DNA from: Branchiostoma belcheri
Taxonomy: Eukaryota > Chordata > Leptocardii > Amphioxiformes > Branchiostomatidae
Assembly: GCF_001625305.1 (NCBI RefSeq)
Contig: NW_017803669.1
Coordinates: 216,443-280,442 of the forward strand
Direction: 5' to 3'
Length of the DNA stretch: 64,000 bases
Every line of letters begins with the position of its first letter. Positions within the stretch are counted from its first letter, which is position 1. Of the stretch, positions 10,341 to 20,090 are shown one piece after another. A program made the position numbers and the translations under genes. The notes beneath the pieces are model-generated. The model saw nothing but the letters and a program-made list of their open reading frames with translations, searched no databases and had not been told where the DNA came from.

Positions 10341-11020
10341 ACTACCTTATCCTCATTCATATAACAGTGACACTTACGAGTCTAGCTTTTGTCATGTTAA
10401 CTGGTTTCTCCACTTCCTTCACACTTTATTAGTGTCTAATATTTCTCTTGATTCTCTCAAGCTGTAGATAGAAGAGTGACGGATATCACTTGTCAATGAA
10501 TGCCTGGAAGTAATCTCCGTAATTTATCCAGTAGTAGAGTTTGCTTTGTCTTTCAATATTGTTTACCTGGATGTCTAACCTTCATCAAGGTATAATACTA
10601 TTACTGTCTAGGAGACATAAAAGGAATTCTCTGCAGAACTACTTTTGATGCACTGCAATCTGTGACTACAACAGTTACACACTCCCTCTCAAGCTAGACT
10701 TTCTCAGAGAAAAGCTGCTTCCCTACAAAAAAGATGAACACTGCTGCAGATTGTTCTGTATGGCCATCATCAAAGAAACCGTCATCTTACAGGCCTTCTC
10801 TCCTCCCAATCACTATCAGAAGCAAACTCACCCAAGACAGTCTGGTAATGTTTTGGACATTTGAAAAATGAAGAATACATGATATTTATATGTCAAGATG
10901 GCCACTACAAAAATTCTTCCACACACTAAGTCAATTTTATCTCAAGGCAAGAAAAAGAAATTTACTTTTGATTAAGCTACATTCATTAACTGTTAATTTA
11001 AAGTCTAAGACTAGACTTTG
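10341..11020. other. unannotated sequence
   Basis: Nothing recognised apart from scattered simple AT-rich tracts. Confidence 0.35.
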
Positions 11021-11036
11021 AAGAAATCTGCTTACC

Positions 11037-11300
11037 TACGAAACAAGTCGATTACTGTGTGACAAAGGCCAGGCAGTCCTGTGCATGGAGTGCAGTGGAA
11101 AATATCTGTAGCCTGATCTGTACATGTCCAGCTGAGTACTGAGGTTTTCCCAACGTTCGCACACCAGCGATCGGGATGATCTGCCGAGGAGGCTTTTATC
11201 TGTCCCAGTGTGGGCACTTAGCGCGGAGGAGGTCAGTTGGGGGTTAAGAGGCATTGTTATCTGGGTGTGGTCATGTGACCTTAGGGCGTCATGTGACCTT
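11037..11300 (-). promoter_or_regulatory. candidate promoter and first exon, minus strand
   Basis: Read on the minus strand: two copies of GGTCACATGA (E-box of USF/MITF/TFE type; plus coordinates 11271-11280 and 11289-11298, 18 bp apart), then CCACACCC with AGATAA (KLF- and GATA-type), then GGGACAGATAAAAGCC (TATA-like, near 11200). About 160 bases of ordinary sequence follow, then CGTAG|GTAAGC, a strong splice donor at 11037. A 105-codon frame runs through it and stops exactly at the donor, so the exon would be non-coding or read in another frame. It is a coherent arrangement but only predicted. Confidence 0.3.
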
Positions 11301-11456
11301 CTAAGGTGGCGATTGTGGTGGTGGGTGGCCCGGAGGGGCGATTCTTCAGACATTACTTATTTATGGCTACAGAAGGAAGTTCTCTTGGGAGAAGGGCCGA
11401 GAGGTGTTCCTGAGACAGATGGTGACCTTGCTCAGCTTTCCAGTTGTGCAACATAG

Positions 11457-11830
11457 TGATATGTATGGGGAAAATATTTTGCTGTGGCAGACATTCCTCA
11501 ATGGTTATTCATAATTTGTATTATCATGGTAGTATAATTGTAATTACTAGCTACATGTATAATTGATAAACAGCTCAAAGATGTCATCTGAGTGTGTAAA
11601 TGTATTGTGATATCATTCTGCACAAAATGAACTACTAAATTACTGCATATACTGTACATGTAGCTATTAGTATCAATTAACATCTGCTGACTTTTGTGTG
11701 TCTAAAAGCTCTCCCAATTTTATTATAGTATCTTAAACTTAACCTTTTACTTGTTGTAGATTGTAATATGGAGGTATATGTATTGATTTCTGGTCACTCA
11801 GTGTTAAAATACCTTGAAACTGACGCCACA
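11457..11830. other. unannotated AT-rich sequence
   Basis: Nothing recognised. Confidence 0.35.
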
Positions 11831-11956
11831 AATTCCCTAAGGCTTGTAGCAGAGGAGTCTTGGTCTGCATCCATAGCATAACTTTACCAACTAGAACTGC
11901 TAAATCTGATACTAGAGCATCATACAGATCTCTGATCCCTGTCATTGGAATTAGGC

Positions 11957-12252
11957 CATGTTAATTTGACAAAGCGGCTCCAGCAGTCCTTTCTCCACAG
12001 GGCCATAGCCCTATACAACAAAGAACTGACATATCACTAGTTTTATCTTTCCTAAACCTCATCTGTATATAGGTTTTTGCTTGGTACAAATTTTTTATGT
12101 ATTATAGTGTATATGAGGGTGTATATATATTGTTTGCCTTGCCTATTGTAACTTTTTTTTTCTGTACGCAAACTCTTTCAATTCAGGGATTCTCATCCCT
12201 GCTGCAAGGTTTGCTTTTGGTGTTTTGAAATAAATAATAAATAAAAAAAAAA
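11957..12252 (+). mobile_element. LINE 3' end (ORF2 C-terminus, hairpin, A-rich tail)
   Basis: Codons from 11957 read TKRLQQSFLHRAIALYNKEL and stop at 12038-12040. This resembles the basic 'R...SF..RAI.LYN' C-terminus of CR1/RTE-type ORF2 proteins. The 3' UTR holds a perfect hairpin CAGGGATTCTCATCCCTG (12184-12201) and ends in AAATAAATAATAAATAAAAAA. A strongly 5'-truncated copy, as is usual for LINEs. Confidence 0.65.
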
Positions 12253-12988
12253 TTATATGGATGACATTCTGTTTGTTAATGAATTTTCGTCCGTTTCCAG
12301 AAAAAGTTTTTGACCATACTGTAAATCTTCATTTTGATTATTTGCTATGATGATTTGCTGCAAATGTTGCTGCTCTTATATGTACATGGAAATAGGATGC
12401 CTGAAAAGCCACTGCCAATTTTTTGGGCTAACACAAAGGTATGCAACATGAAATAATATTAAAAGCAATATCTGTCATAAACCACTATTTGTTATTTGCC
12501 TTTGCATGCAGTAGGTGTTGTTGTACTTGAGTCCAAGTGATGGTATCCTACTGTGTTACAGACATGATCACAAAGGCTAATGCTAATTTTAAGTAACAGT
12601 CCCTCTGAGAACCTAACCACACTATTCTGCATCCAAAAGAGTATAGATTATTCCATTTCTGCCTAATCCTCTGAAAATGGAAAATGTGCTTCACAAAACA
12701 CACACCAGCTTTGTTGCCATGGCAATGTCTTTGGGGTCCCCTATTTATGATTGCGGAGGTCAGGAGTGTGAATGTTGTTGTTCCTGGCCTCCTCTCACAA
12801 GGCATGACCCTTGGACTCCGTATGTGCCGCTCGGTCCAGTTGTTTGCTGGGTTCGTGGATGGAGTAATCCTTAGAAATGGTCCCTGGCAAATGGCAACAT
12901 CTTTCACAGTGTCCAAGCAATGTTAGGACTTTGTGTAGAGTTTGACAGGTGTACTAAATCTTCCTTAATGGAACTGCAGTAGCCAAGC
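12253..12988. other. unannotated sequence with overlapping weak frames
   Basis: Frames on both strands between 12548 and 12926 (up to 122 codons) overlap without recognisable domains. I do not call a gene. Confidence 0.3.
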
Positions 12989-12991
12989 TTA

Positions 12992-13358
12992 GGCCACACC
13001 AATTTAATTTCCTGGTTAATGGATTTTTCTAGAAAAATAATGGAGCGGGCGGGCGAAAAAAATAAAAAAATAAAAACAGGCCTAGGCATCCTATTATGAC
13101 CCAAAATGGTACAATAGGAGCCATAAAGTCAACACACCAGGCTGGTTCAAAATTTAAACAATGAATTTTGAACTTTTAATGAATATTGTATTGAAAGATG
13201 GAATAACAGTAACAAGTAGGATGAAAAGGACTGTTTTCAACTGTTCAGGGCAAAATATGAGCATTTTGCAGTTGATTCTGAATTTTTATTTTTATTTGCA
13301 AAGCAGAAAAAAATAAAGGGGGCGAATCTGTTAACCAAGAAATTAAATTGGTGTGGCC
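12992..13358 (+). mobile_element. PIF/Harbinger-like MITE, complete (copy 1)
   Basis: 367 bp. The termini GGCCACACCAATTTAATT...AATTAAATTGGTGTGGCC are inverted over about 35 bp. TTA is duplicated at 12989-12991 and 13359-13361. The interior carries GAGCGGGCGGGCG near the left and TTTTTATTTTTATTTGCAAA near the right, which gives the orientation. A 3-bp TTA/TAA duplication with GG-starting TIRs is the hallmark of PIF/Harbinger (Tourist-type) MITEs. No transposase is encoded. Confidence 0.9.
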
Positions 13359-13361
13359 TTA

Positions 13362-13950
13362 TCGATGCAAATACATTCACACAGCCCTTAATCGGCCTTA
13401 AAATGTGAAAAGGACCCATTGTTTCCTAATTACCTTTGGCAGAATGGAATGATATGCAATCGTTCAGTTCTTGTGGCAAATATTTCACTTAGTTACAAAT
13501 ATGATAAATGTTGCTTTTTTTATTTCTATGAATTGAATTATACAAATGTATATAATTACATCATGAAGGAAAATTAGGCAAGAATACTAGTACTACCTTA
13601 TGCAAGGTAAGGTAAATACTAGATAAGATAAACACTCATTTCAAATTCCATCGGCTACACTTTTATCTGTCACAACAATAAAGCCATCCAGGAGGTTTAG
13701 ATTCTTCCAACTGTCCCTGTTTCAGAAGAATGAGAGGAGGTATTTAGTCATATATAGATGATTCTCAAAGTCAGTGATTGGTTCCGAGTGATGATGGCTT
13801 AACATGATGTTCTATGGCCTCCGGCCTCGGGAGACATGAAATCCCTTTGGGCGGGGCAGTTCTAAATCCACGTACTAGTCAGCCTTAGACTGTGCTCTAT
13901 CTATTATGTATTTTCCCCCCCCCCCTCAGTTAGAGGGATCCTGGGCCCTA
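13362..13950. other. unannotated sequence
   Basis: Nothing recognised. GGCCTCCGGCCTCGGG near 13818 is a short local palindrome-like GC patch, and a C-run at 13914-13925 precedes the next element. Confidence 0.35.
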
Positions 13951-14175
13951 CTAGGGGGGCCCGCAAGACCTTTTCCGTAGAGCGTAATCAGCCCTTTTAA
14001 TTCTACATAGAGCGTAGATGGACCGCTCTTCGAATTTCGCGTAGAGCGTATTCGCCGTTTTAATTCTACGTAATGCGCTGTAGCCACTTGGAATTTATCG
14101 TAAAGCGTAATCAAGAGGTTTCCGAATTCAGCGTAGAGCGTTGTCGGGACCCCCCCCTTGCAGGCCCTCCACTAG
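13951..14175. mobile_element. TIR element filled with a 'GTAGAGCGTA' minisatellite
   Basis: CTAGGGGGGCCCGCAAG at the left and CTTGCAGGCCCTCCACTAG at the right are imperfect inverted termini. Between them about five degenerate units built on GTAGAGCGTA(A/G)TC and TTTAATTCTACGTA repeat every 35-45 bp. The units themselves alternate orientation in places (AATTCTAC versus GTAGA). Unusually CpG-rich compared with its neighbours. Confidence 0.7.
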
Positions 14176-14830
14176 TGTTTGGGGTGGCTTTACAAAGGGC
14201 ATCCAGCCGTAAAAATCTTGCTTCAAAAAAGACTTGCACTTAATGCAAGCATGTCTAACCCCCTGTTTCGGGGGGAAAAAGACGTTAAACTGGATAAAGA
14301 GAGAGATTACAGGAATATGGAGGCTAAAGCTTACTCAAGACCCAAGCCCCTGCATGCACATGCAAACTATATTAAGCATGTGAGAACCCTTCATTAATTA
14401 CCTGATTGAGAGATAATATGTCATAAATGTCATAAAGCTGTCAAAAGATGAGTACAATCATTTGCCATAAAACCTCTTTTACCAAACAAGTGAAATTTTT
14501 ATCCCCACTTTCACATCAGGGCCGAGGTCTCCTGAGAATTTCACCGATAAAATCTGAATTACTTGGCCTAAGAAATATTATAGAGTAATTTCTATCCAGG
14601 TAATGATGTCAATTTTATGGTCTGAAAAATGCAAAAACACATCAATCACATTTTTTTACCATGTGTCCTATTATGGGATCATTTCATGCCTTAGTGAGGA
14701 GTGTATAGTGTGTTTGGCTTGTGCTCAGTATAAATGCATAGCAACAGTCATGACAGCATAGCCTGGCTGCCATTCTGGTTAGTTTATGTCTGCTTGGACT
14801 TTCACGATGGTCAGATTTGGGCCCAAAAGT
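14176..14830. other. unannotated sequence
   Basis: A 72-codon frame (14179-14397) has no recognisable domain. The rest is AT-rich with nothing recognised. Confidence 0.35.
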
Positions 14831-15000
14831 CCCAATCCGCTACTATGGAGATCGAATCCCCCGAACCCGCGAATCTTGTTCGATATGACGTCATTCGAAT
14901 AGAGCGGGCGTTCGATCTGGGGTTACCCGCGGTCATTTACAGTAAAGCCGCTACAACCGGCTACTTCAAGCCCTTTTTTACTTGGGAACCACGGAACAGG
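14831..15000. promoter_or_regulatory. CpG-rich patch with a perfect CRE
   Basis: CpG dinucleotides are markedly denser here than in the flanks. A full palindromic TGACGTCA (CREB/ATF site) lies at 14886-14893. No TATA box or splice donor was found near it, so promoter status is only a possibility. Confidence 0.25.
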
Positions 15001-15271
15001 AAAAATCCACCTCTCCACAAAATATGAACCGTTTTCAAAACATTACATCTATGCCGTGATTTTATTGTGGATATGTAACATGTAACGAAGCTACTGCCGT
15101 CATCGTGGGTGACCTTGAAGGTCAGAATTCTTGTATACGCTGTTATAAAATCCAGGTCCCCATATCCAAGTGTCATAGCACGCGTGCAAACATGGTATTT
15201 TAACCATTCCCAAAAATCGTTCAAATTACCTCATTGAGGGCTTGTTTGGAAGAGGAACGATTTCCGCAGAT

Positions 15272-15413
15272 TTCTGTCTTAGGGATTTTTTAAATATGGC
15301 CGCGATTATGAATTATCGGTATCTAAAAGTTAAAACAATGTCGTTTTTAGCTCTTCTTTTGACTGTAAGTCGTAGTTTTAAGTTAAAAAAATAAAAAAAT
15401 CCTAAGACAGAAA
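15272..15413. mobile_element. short palindromic MITE
   Basis: TTCTGTCTTAGGGATTTTTT (15272-15291) is the inverse of AAAAAAATCCTAAGACAGAA (15394-15413). The 142-bp span with about 22-bp arms has the form of a small TIR element. No target duplication was resolved. Confidence 0.6.
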
Positions 15414-15779
15414 GTTTAAATTTACTGTAATATTTCTAAAAATCCAAAAATCTAACCTTATTTTTAATTTTCGGGGCCTCTTAAAATCAGTTGTTTGGTT
15501 CTCGTGAACCCTTTTTGAAATCCGAAATTGATCTCATTTGGAAGCAAATGTACACAAAGTGGAACAAAGGCAGTGCAAGAATAACATTTGAGGTAAACAA
15601 AATCACTTATTACATTTTATTTTGACGAGTATTTACTCTCCAATTACTTTTGTTTATTTTCAAATTTTACCCGTTGCCCCCGGGCCGGCCTGGGTCTCCC
15701 GCGCGGCCACGTTCGAACACGTTCTGTAACCCGATACCTCCCTAGTAATGCGACTTTTAGCCTAGCAACCGACCGCCGT
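15414..15779. other. unannotated sequence with a GC-rich patch
   Basis: 15670-15780 is CpG-rich (CCCCGGGCCGGCC, GCGCGGCCACG, CCTAGCAACC), which contrasts with its surroundings. It could mark an old promoter, but no core elements are convincing. Confidence 0.3.
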
Positions 15780-16680
15780 GTTTAACTTGGTTGGTGGCAA
15801 GAACTTTATAATTATTTGCTTTTGCAGGGCTCAAAATTTATTTTGGGATATAGATGCACTGGTGCACCCAACATATGTAAACCTACGAAAATAAATTGGG
15901 TGCACAGCTCCAAATTTGCGTGCACTAATAAGGTGTACACATGTACATGCACCCAGTATTTCAAGCTCTGCTTTTGTCATGATCAGAAAGATATGTTTTC
16001 AGTTTGAGCTTGGTGGAGCAGATGTGATGTGGATCCATATTAAGGTCAATGTCATAACTTTCTATTAGTATTTGCAGATGTTTTATTTTTATTTTTAGCA
16101 TTTGGGTAGCTGTTTTGGAAATGTAGTTCAAGTTCAAAAATGGTCCACCTGGCTTTTCCCAATCGTACTGCAGTGGCACTTTTGTGCATTTGTCGACATG
16201 TAACTCAAAAATATGAAAAAACTCAATAAAAAAAAATATGTGACTGAATGGATCTTAATAATATTTTGTAAGTGAGCAGCAATTATAGAAACAAAAATAA
16301 AGTTCAAGTTCAAAATTAAAATTGTTATCTTATTATGTTCCTATGTTTCTGCAGAGAGATTGTGTATTTTGGGGGTTTTGTTTTTGTACAACATAATTGA
16401 GGAAACGTGGATCATTGTTAATGATATTAAGTGGTTAGGTAGGGACAGGAAAGATGCAGGTCAAGTTTGACAATGCACCTTCTTGCAGCTGTTTTGGGTA
16501 TTGCAGCGGAGCTTCAAGGTTTGAGATAAATTTTTCCAGAAGTGTTAGGCTGATAATTTTTTAATAGTCAAAAGCTGTTGGGACTGGGAGTACTTGGTGT
16601 GATTTGGGGCCTCCTAGCAGCTTCTTTGGAACTCTAGTGGCATTTTTGTTTCAAAGTTTGATTGCAAATAACTGGAGCAC
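15780..16680 (+). repeat. dispersed repeat, Helitron-like interior (copy 2), interrupted
   Basis: The same landmarks as 3413-4030 in the same order (GATATGTTTTCAGTTTGAGC, GTACAACATAATTGAGGAAA, GGTCAAGTTT, AAGCTGTTGG, CAGCTTCTTTGGAACT). It is split by the hAT-like MITE at 15825-15968. Confidence 0.6.
15825..15968. mobile_element. hAT-like MITE with 8-bp target duplication
   Basis: 144 bp beginning CAGGGCTCAAAATTT and ending GTATTTCAAGCTC(TG). The exact 8-mer TGCTTTTG flanks both sides (15817-15824 and 15969-15976). Removing one copy plus the element restores sequence that matches the paralogous repeat at 3413-3440 (TGCCTTCG at 3420-3427). An 8-bp duplication and a CAGGG terminus are typical of hAT elements. 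Inside, TGGTGCACCCA and TGGGTGCAC form an internal inverted pair. Confidence 0.85.
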
Positions 16681-16730
16681 GGGTGGTGGTAGGTTGGTGC
16701 CTCAGAATTGGCCGGAGAGGATAAACATAA

Positions 16731-16815
16731 CTAGAAAGGCCAATATTTGCTTTGGAGCAAATATAGCGATGGGTTCACCACATTTTACGACATGGCAGGG
16801 AAAGAATGAGAAACA
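16731..16815 (-). mobile_element. Helitron 3' terminus, interrupted by a second one
   Basis: The minus-strand end CTAG is at 16731-16734, the spacer at 16735-16744 and the hairpin ATTTGC(T)...AGCAAAT at 16745-16762. The adjoining tract (GATGGGTTCACCACATTTT, GGCAGGGAAAGAATGAG) is the reverse complement of the region upstream of the terminus at 2463. The copy is cut off at 16815 by the terminus of the next Helitron. Confidence 0.85.
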
Positions 16816-17030
16816 CTAGAAAGGCCAACATTTGCTTCGGAGCAAATGTAGGAATTTCACTCCATACCCTTCCCCAAACAAAAATGAGAGATTCTAAATA
16901 AATCATACTGCAATTATACAAGGACAAGCTGTTTGAATCTCGACAGGTATTTACAAAACTGGCACTTGGCAATTATCTCCCTTTTTTTTACAAAGATACA
17001 ACGACACGCACTTTAAATCTCGACAGCTTT
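16816..17030 (-). mobile_element. Helitron 3' end inserted into the preceding copy
   Basis: CTAG is at 16816-16819 and a perfect hairpin at 16830-16847. The base beyond the end on the minus strand is T, and host sequence continuous with the copy at 2463 starts there. The tract AATCTCGACAGCTTTACTT near 17020 has an inverted counterpart at 34655-34680, which precedes the terminus at 34851, so both belong to one subfamily. Confidence 0.8.
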
Positions 17031-17454
17031 ACTTTACACTTTTGACGAGATTGTAACTACTACTAACGGAAGCAAAATTTTCACGGCCTGAGAAAAATGG
17101 ACATGTTCACGGAAGTATATATTCACGGTGGTGACAGTTGCAGGAAAAAGAAAGGGTCCGGGAATTATTTCCTAACTGTAATGATAAGTTCACAATACAG
17201 AGGTGACAGTGAAAACCGTGAACATTGACCCCCCGCTTGCGTTGCGGTACAGTGAAAAAAAATCGGGAATTACAGCAATCAATTTACTGAGTATGTTTGC
17301 TTAGTTTCCAGATGTTTTTGTACTTGTAGTTTTTAAATGAACGAAAACCGATGCGCGCACAGATGTTACTTTTGTGACAACATCAAAGTGATTTTGGTTT
17401 GTATGTTGAAAAAATACAAAAGACTAACATTCGAAGTTATTGAAATTCTTGAGT
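17031..17454. other. unannotated sequence
   Basis: Several TTCACGG/CCGTGAA words between 17085 and 17225 hint at an old repeat; otherwise nothing is recognised. Confidence 0.35.
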
Positions 17455-17702
17455 AAGAACAATCAGTTTTGGAATGTTAAAAGCAAAGCAATGGATATTA
17501 AAACGAAAATGTTAAAATTAAATGTTGAAATTGTTAAAATGTAAAATGGTTAAAATGGTTAAAATTGTTGAAATTGTTAAAAATGTTAAAATTGTTAAAA
17601 ATTGTAAAAAGGATAATTAAAAATATCCAGTGTACCGGGGTTCGAACTCGTAATGTCTGGACTTGCAACCCTGCGCGTTACCAACCGAGCTATCTGGACA
17701 CG
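17455..17702 (-). mobile_element. tRNA-derived SINE (copy 1)
   Basis: Read on the minus strand the head (17701 to 17627) has a pol III A box TAGCTCGGTTGG and a B box AGTTCGAACCC at tRNA spacing. A 7-nt loop with GCA in the anticodon position hints at a tRNA-Cys ancestor, but stems are mismatched, so it is not a functional tRNA. The body/tail is an AT-rich array of TTTTAAC(A)TT units, ending with GCTTTGCTTTTAACATTCC. The second copy at 38843-39091 shares this tail. Confidence 0.75.
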
Positions 17703-18369
17703 TTTCCATTACTCTCTGCATTGTATGTCATATAAAGTGAACAACATGGCGGTAACGATCGCTTCAAGTACTAGTAAGGGACTTTCTAGGAGATAGCGTT
17801 ACACTCTACAATTTTGGTGATTCTTCAGAAATCGATAACAGAATATATAATACTAGTCGGTGAAGATTGTGGAAAATTGTTGATACCGTGGCGCGCGCGC
17901 GTGCGCCGACGATACACATTACGTACCGTTGTTTACAGTACTCGCGGGGCGCAGGTCATTGCCCTCCCGCTTGCGTTGTTCCAACAGAGAAGAGCAAAAT
18001 ATCTGCCAGTTTTTGCGTCAGATTTTCAGTGTTTGTTAAAATCATATACAGGCATCCATGCAGCTATAATTCTTCCAACTAGTTCGTAGTTAGGTGAAAT
18101 GTTTATAGGAATCACACGAATCGGTATCCAATATCAGAGTATCATGGCCCACGGCCGAGACCGCGTGGACCAGCTGCGCTGGTACGTGAAAATGGTAGTA
18201 AATAAATTAATTAGCCAACAGCCAATCAACAGCCACATCTGCAAACATGACCACACCTGCTTGTATGCCCATATTTGGGCCTTCCCCCGAATTCCTTTCT
18301 TATTACGTCACGCGCGTACGCCCCCACAGTACTTTCCTATGGGGACCACTAAAAAGCAAATAAAACGAT
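17703..18369. other. CpG-bearing sequence, partly family B interior
   Basis: 17744-17960 is CpG-rich and includes AACATGGCGG (YY1-like) and GCGCGCGCGTGCGCC. 18100-18369 read on the minus strand resembles the interior of the repeat at 1930-2100 (GATTGGCTGTTGG), so at least the right half is repeat-derived. Confidence 0.4.
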
Positions 18370-18573
18370 TGTAAAAGCTTGTATCAAAAAAATTTAAAAA
18401 ACGCCTAAGGGTATTTACCCACTCTACCTCTATACGAAATTACAGGTAATTTCGCCCAAAAATGAAGGAGTTCAATCAATTTAAAGAAGTGGCAGGAGGA
18501 GGAGGAGGAGGAGAAGAAACATCAGAAAAAGCAATATGGGTTCACCACCACTTCGTGGTGTGGTGAACCCATA
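18370..18573 (-). repeat. dispersed repeat family B (minus-strand copy)
   Basis: The reverse complement matches 1687-1900: hairpin ATGGGTTCACCACCAC... at 18537-18573, the (AGG)n-rich TTCTTCTCC counterpart at 18494-18525, the CAATTTAAAGAAG region, and AAAAAACGCCTAAGGGTATT at 18397-18416. Confidence 0.75.
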
Positions 18574-19687
18574 ATGAGATGCACATTATGCAAATCAGGA
18601 CCCAATTTACATATGAAATGAGGTAAACATATTCTCTGAAGAGCTTGATGGACTCTAGTCTAATTATAGACTATCTAACTTACCAATTTACAACACAATA
18701 TGTCTTTTTCCTCGTACCCTCTATTTGCCTTCTCGAAATAGCAAAGCTACAATGTAACACGTTATTTAAGAAAACTACTAAATGTACATATATATCTGTA
18801 CGTTTTGCCCTTTGTTGCTTTCATTTGTGGCAGTCTTCAACCATACTGTAAATCGTACAAAACAGTTGCAAAATGAGCAAAAATATACCGTAAGTTACAA
18901 AAAAAATAAGTAAAAACTATACCAATGTCGTAGACTGCCAAAATCAAACGAAAAAAGACGAAATAATTGTAAGGAAATGAACTTGAAGATTACAACTGTA
19001 GATTATTCGCCAAACCATATTCTGTCCCATTTGTTCAACCCTCATGACCACGTAGATTTCATAATGAAAACAACTTTTTTTTTTGCAAAACTTTTTTTAT
19101 TCGCACGCGCGCATCAATTTTGGGGTTCCCGGAGGATGTCATCCATATAATCAAATCAACATGGCCTTAGTATATTTCCCAAATAAAAGGGGGGAAGTAG
19201 TGACCAGCAGACGGTCAAACTTACGAACTTACGACTTCATCATTCAAACAGTCGATCCTGTTTGAAATTTTTCAATAAACCGAGTTGAGAACTAGTCACT
19301 CATCGGTGCAGACATGTGTTTCTGTGTCTCCCTCCTGTTCCCTTAACACTGTATTCACACGGCCAATGGTGTATTCAATAGGCATGTCTTCCAGGAGTTG
19401 CTTTGCCTTTTTCAGATGTGATGTGCGTGAAGCAATAAAAGTTGAAGTTCAAAGAGCCTTCCATGATCATGAGATTGGTAGAGGAATTAGAAATAAAGAC
19501 TGGAGCAGGGCCTGTTGTTCATTGGGTTGGATTCGACAGTCTCTAACAAAATCTTGGCTTTGTTTGTCACTTTCGTACAAACAAAACAAAACAAAACAAA
19601 ACTTTTGTACAATAAGTATACAAACTGTGTAGGACTGGACTGTAAGGTTTGAGCCACTCATGATCACACTGGGATGTGTTATTACAA
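18574..19687. other. unannotated sequence
   Basis: 18585-18625 has the 'ATGCAAAT...ATTT' module of the octamer repeat family. An (ACAAA)n microsatellite is at 19577-19602. A 115-codon frame (19285-19632) has no recognisable domain. Confidence 0.35.
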
Positions 19688-20090
19688 CGAATATGTAAGC
19701 ATTGTAATCTAAATAGGATAGAGGATGAGGAACACTTTGTATTAGAATGTAGTTTATACAACGAAGAGAGAGCTGAGCTTTATAAACTATTGTAATGTAA
19801 TTTTCCCCATTTCATACATCTTAGCAACACAGATAATTTCATGTTTCTAATGGCTTTTGACAAACCTTCGATCACAAAACACATCTGTACCTATATCTAC
19901 ATGTACATCATTACTAAGAAGCGAGAAGAAGCCAAATTATCGTAATTATTAGACAGTATATGTCCATAGTACATAGAATTAGCACTAGCTTGTACATTTG
20001 TATTCATTGCAAACTGTGACGTCTTTCCTGTGACCTGTACTGAACCCAGTGGGTATTTGCGAACAATAAAGGTCTTCATTCATTCATTAT
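19688..20090 (+). mobile_element. LINE 3' end with zinc-knuckle C-terminus
   Basis: Codons from 19688 give RICKHCNLNRIEDEEHFVLE then CSLYNEERAEL and a stop at 19793. The C-x2-C...H...C pattern is the C-terminal zinc finger-like motif of many CR1/L2/Jockey-clade ORF2 proteins. After a frameshift a second stretch, FLMAFDKPSITKHICTYIY (19820-19945), continues the same protein end. The 3' UTR ends with CAATAAAGG (AATAAA at 20064) and CATTCATTCATT. Only the last ~90 residues survive; the reverse transcriptase domain is absent. Confidence 0.8.

Noticed and set aside
12548..12926. Membrane protein exon
   Set aside because: Overlapping frames on both strands are equally open; no splice sites or domain identified.
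17627..17701. Functional tRNA-Cys gene
   Set aside because: Anticodon and T stems are mismatched and the sequence continues into a SINE tail shared with a second copy.
19285..19632. 115-codon frame as upstream LINE coding sequence
   Set aside because: No reverse-transcriptase motif and out of register with the ORF2 end at 19688; also ends in an (ACAAA)n microsatellite.
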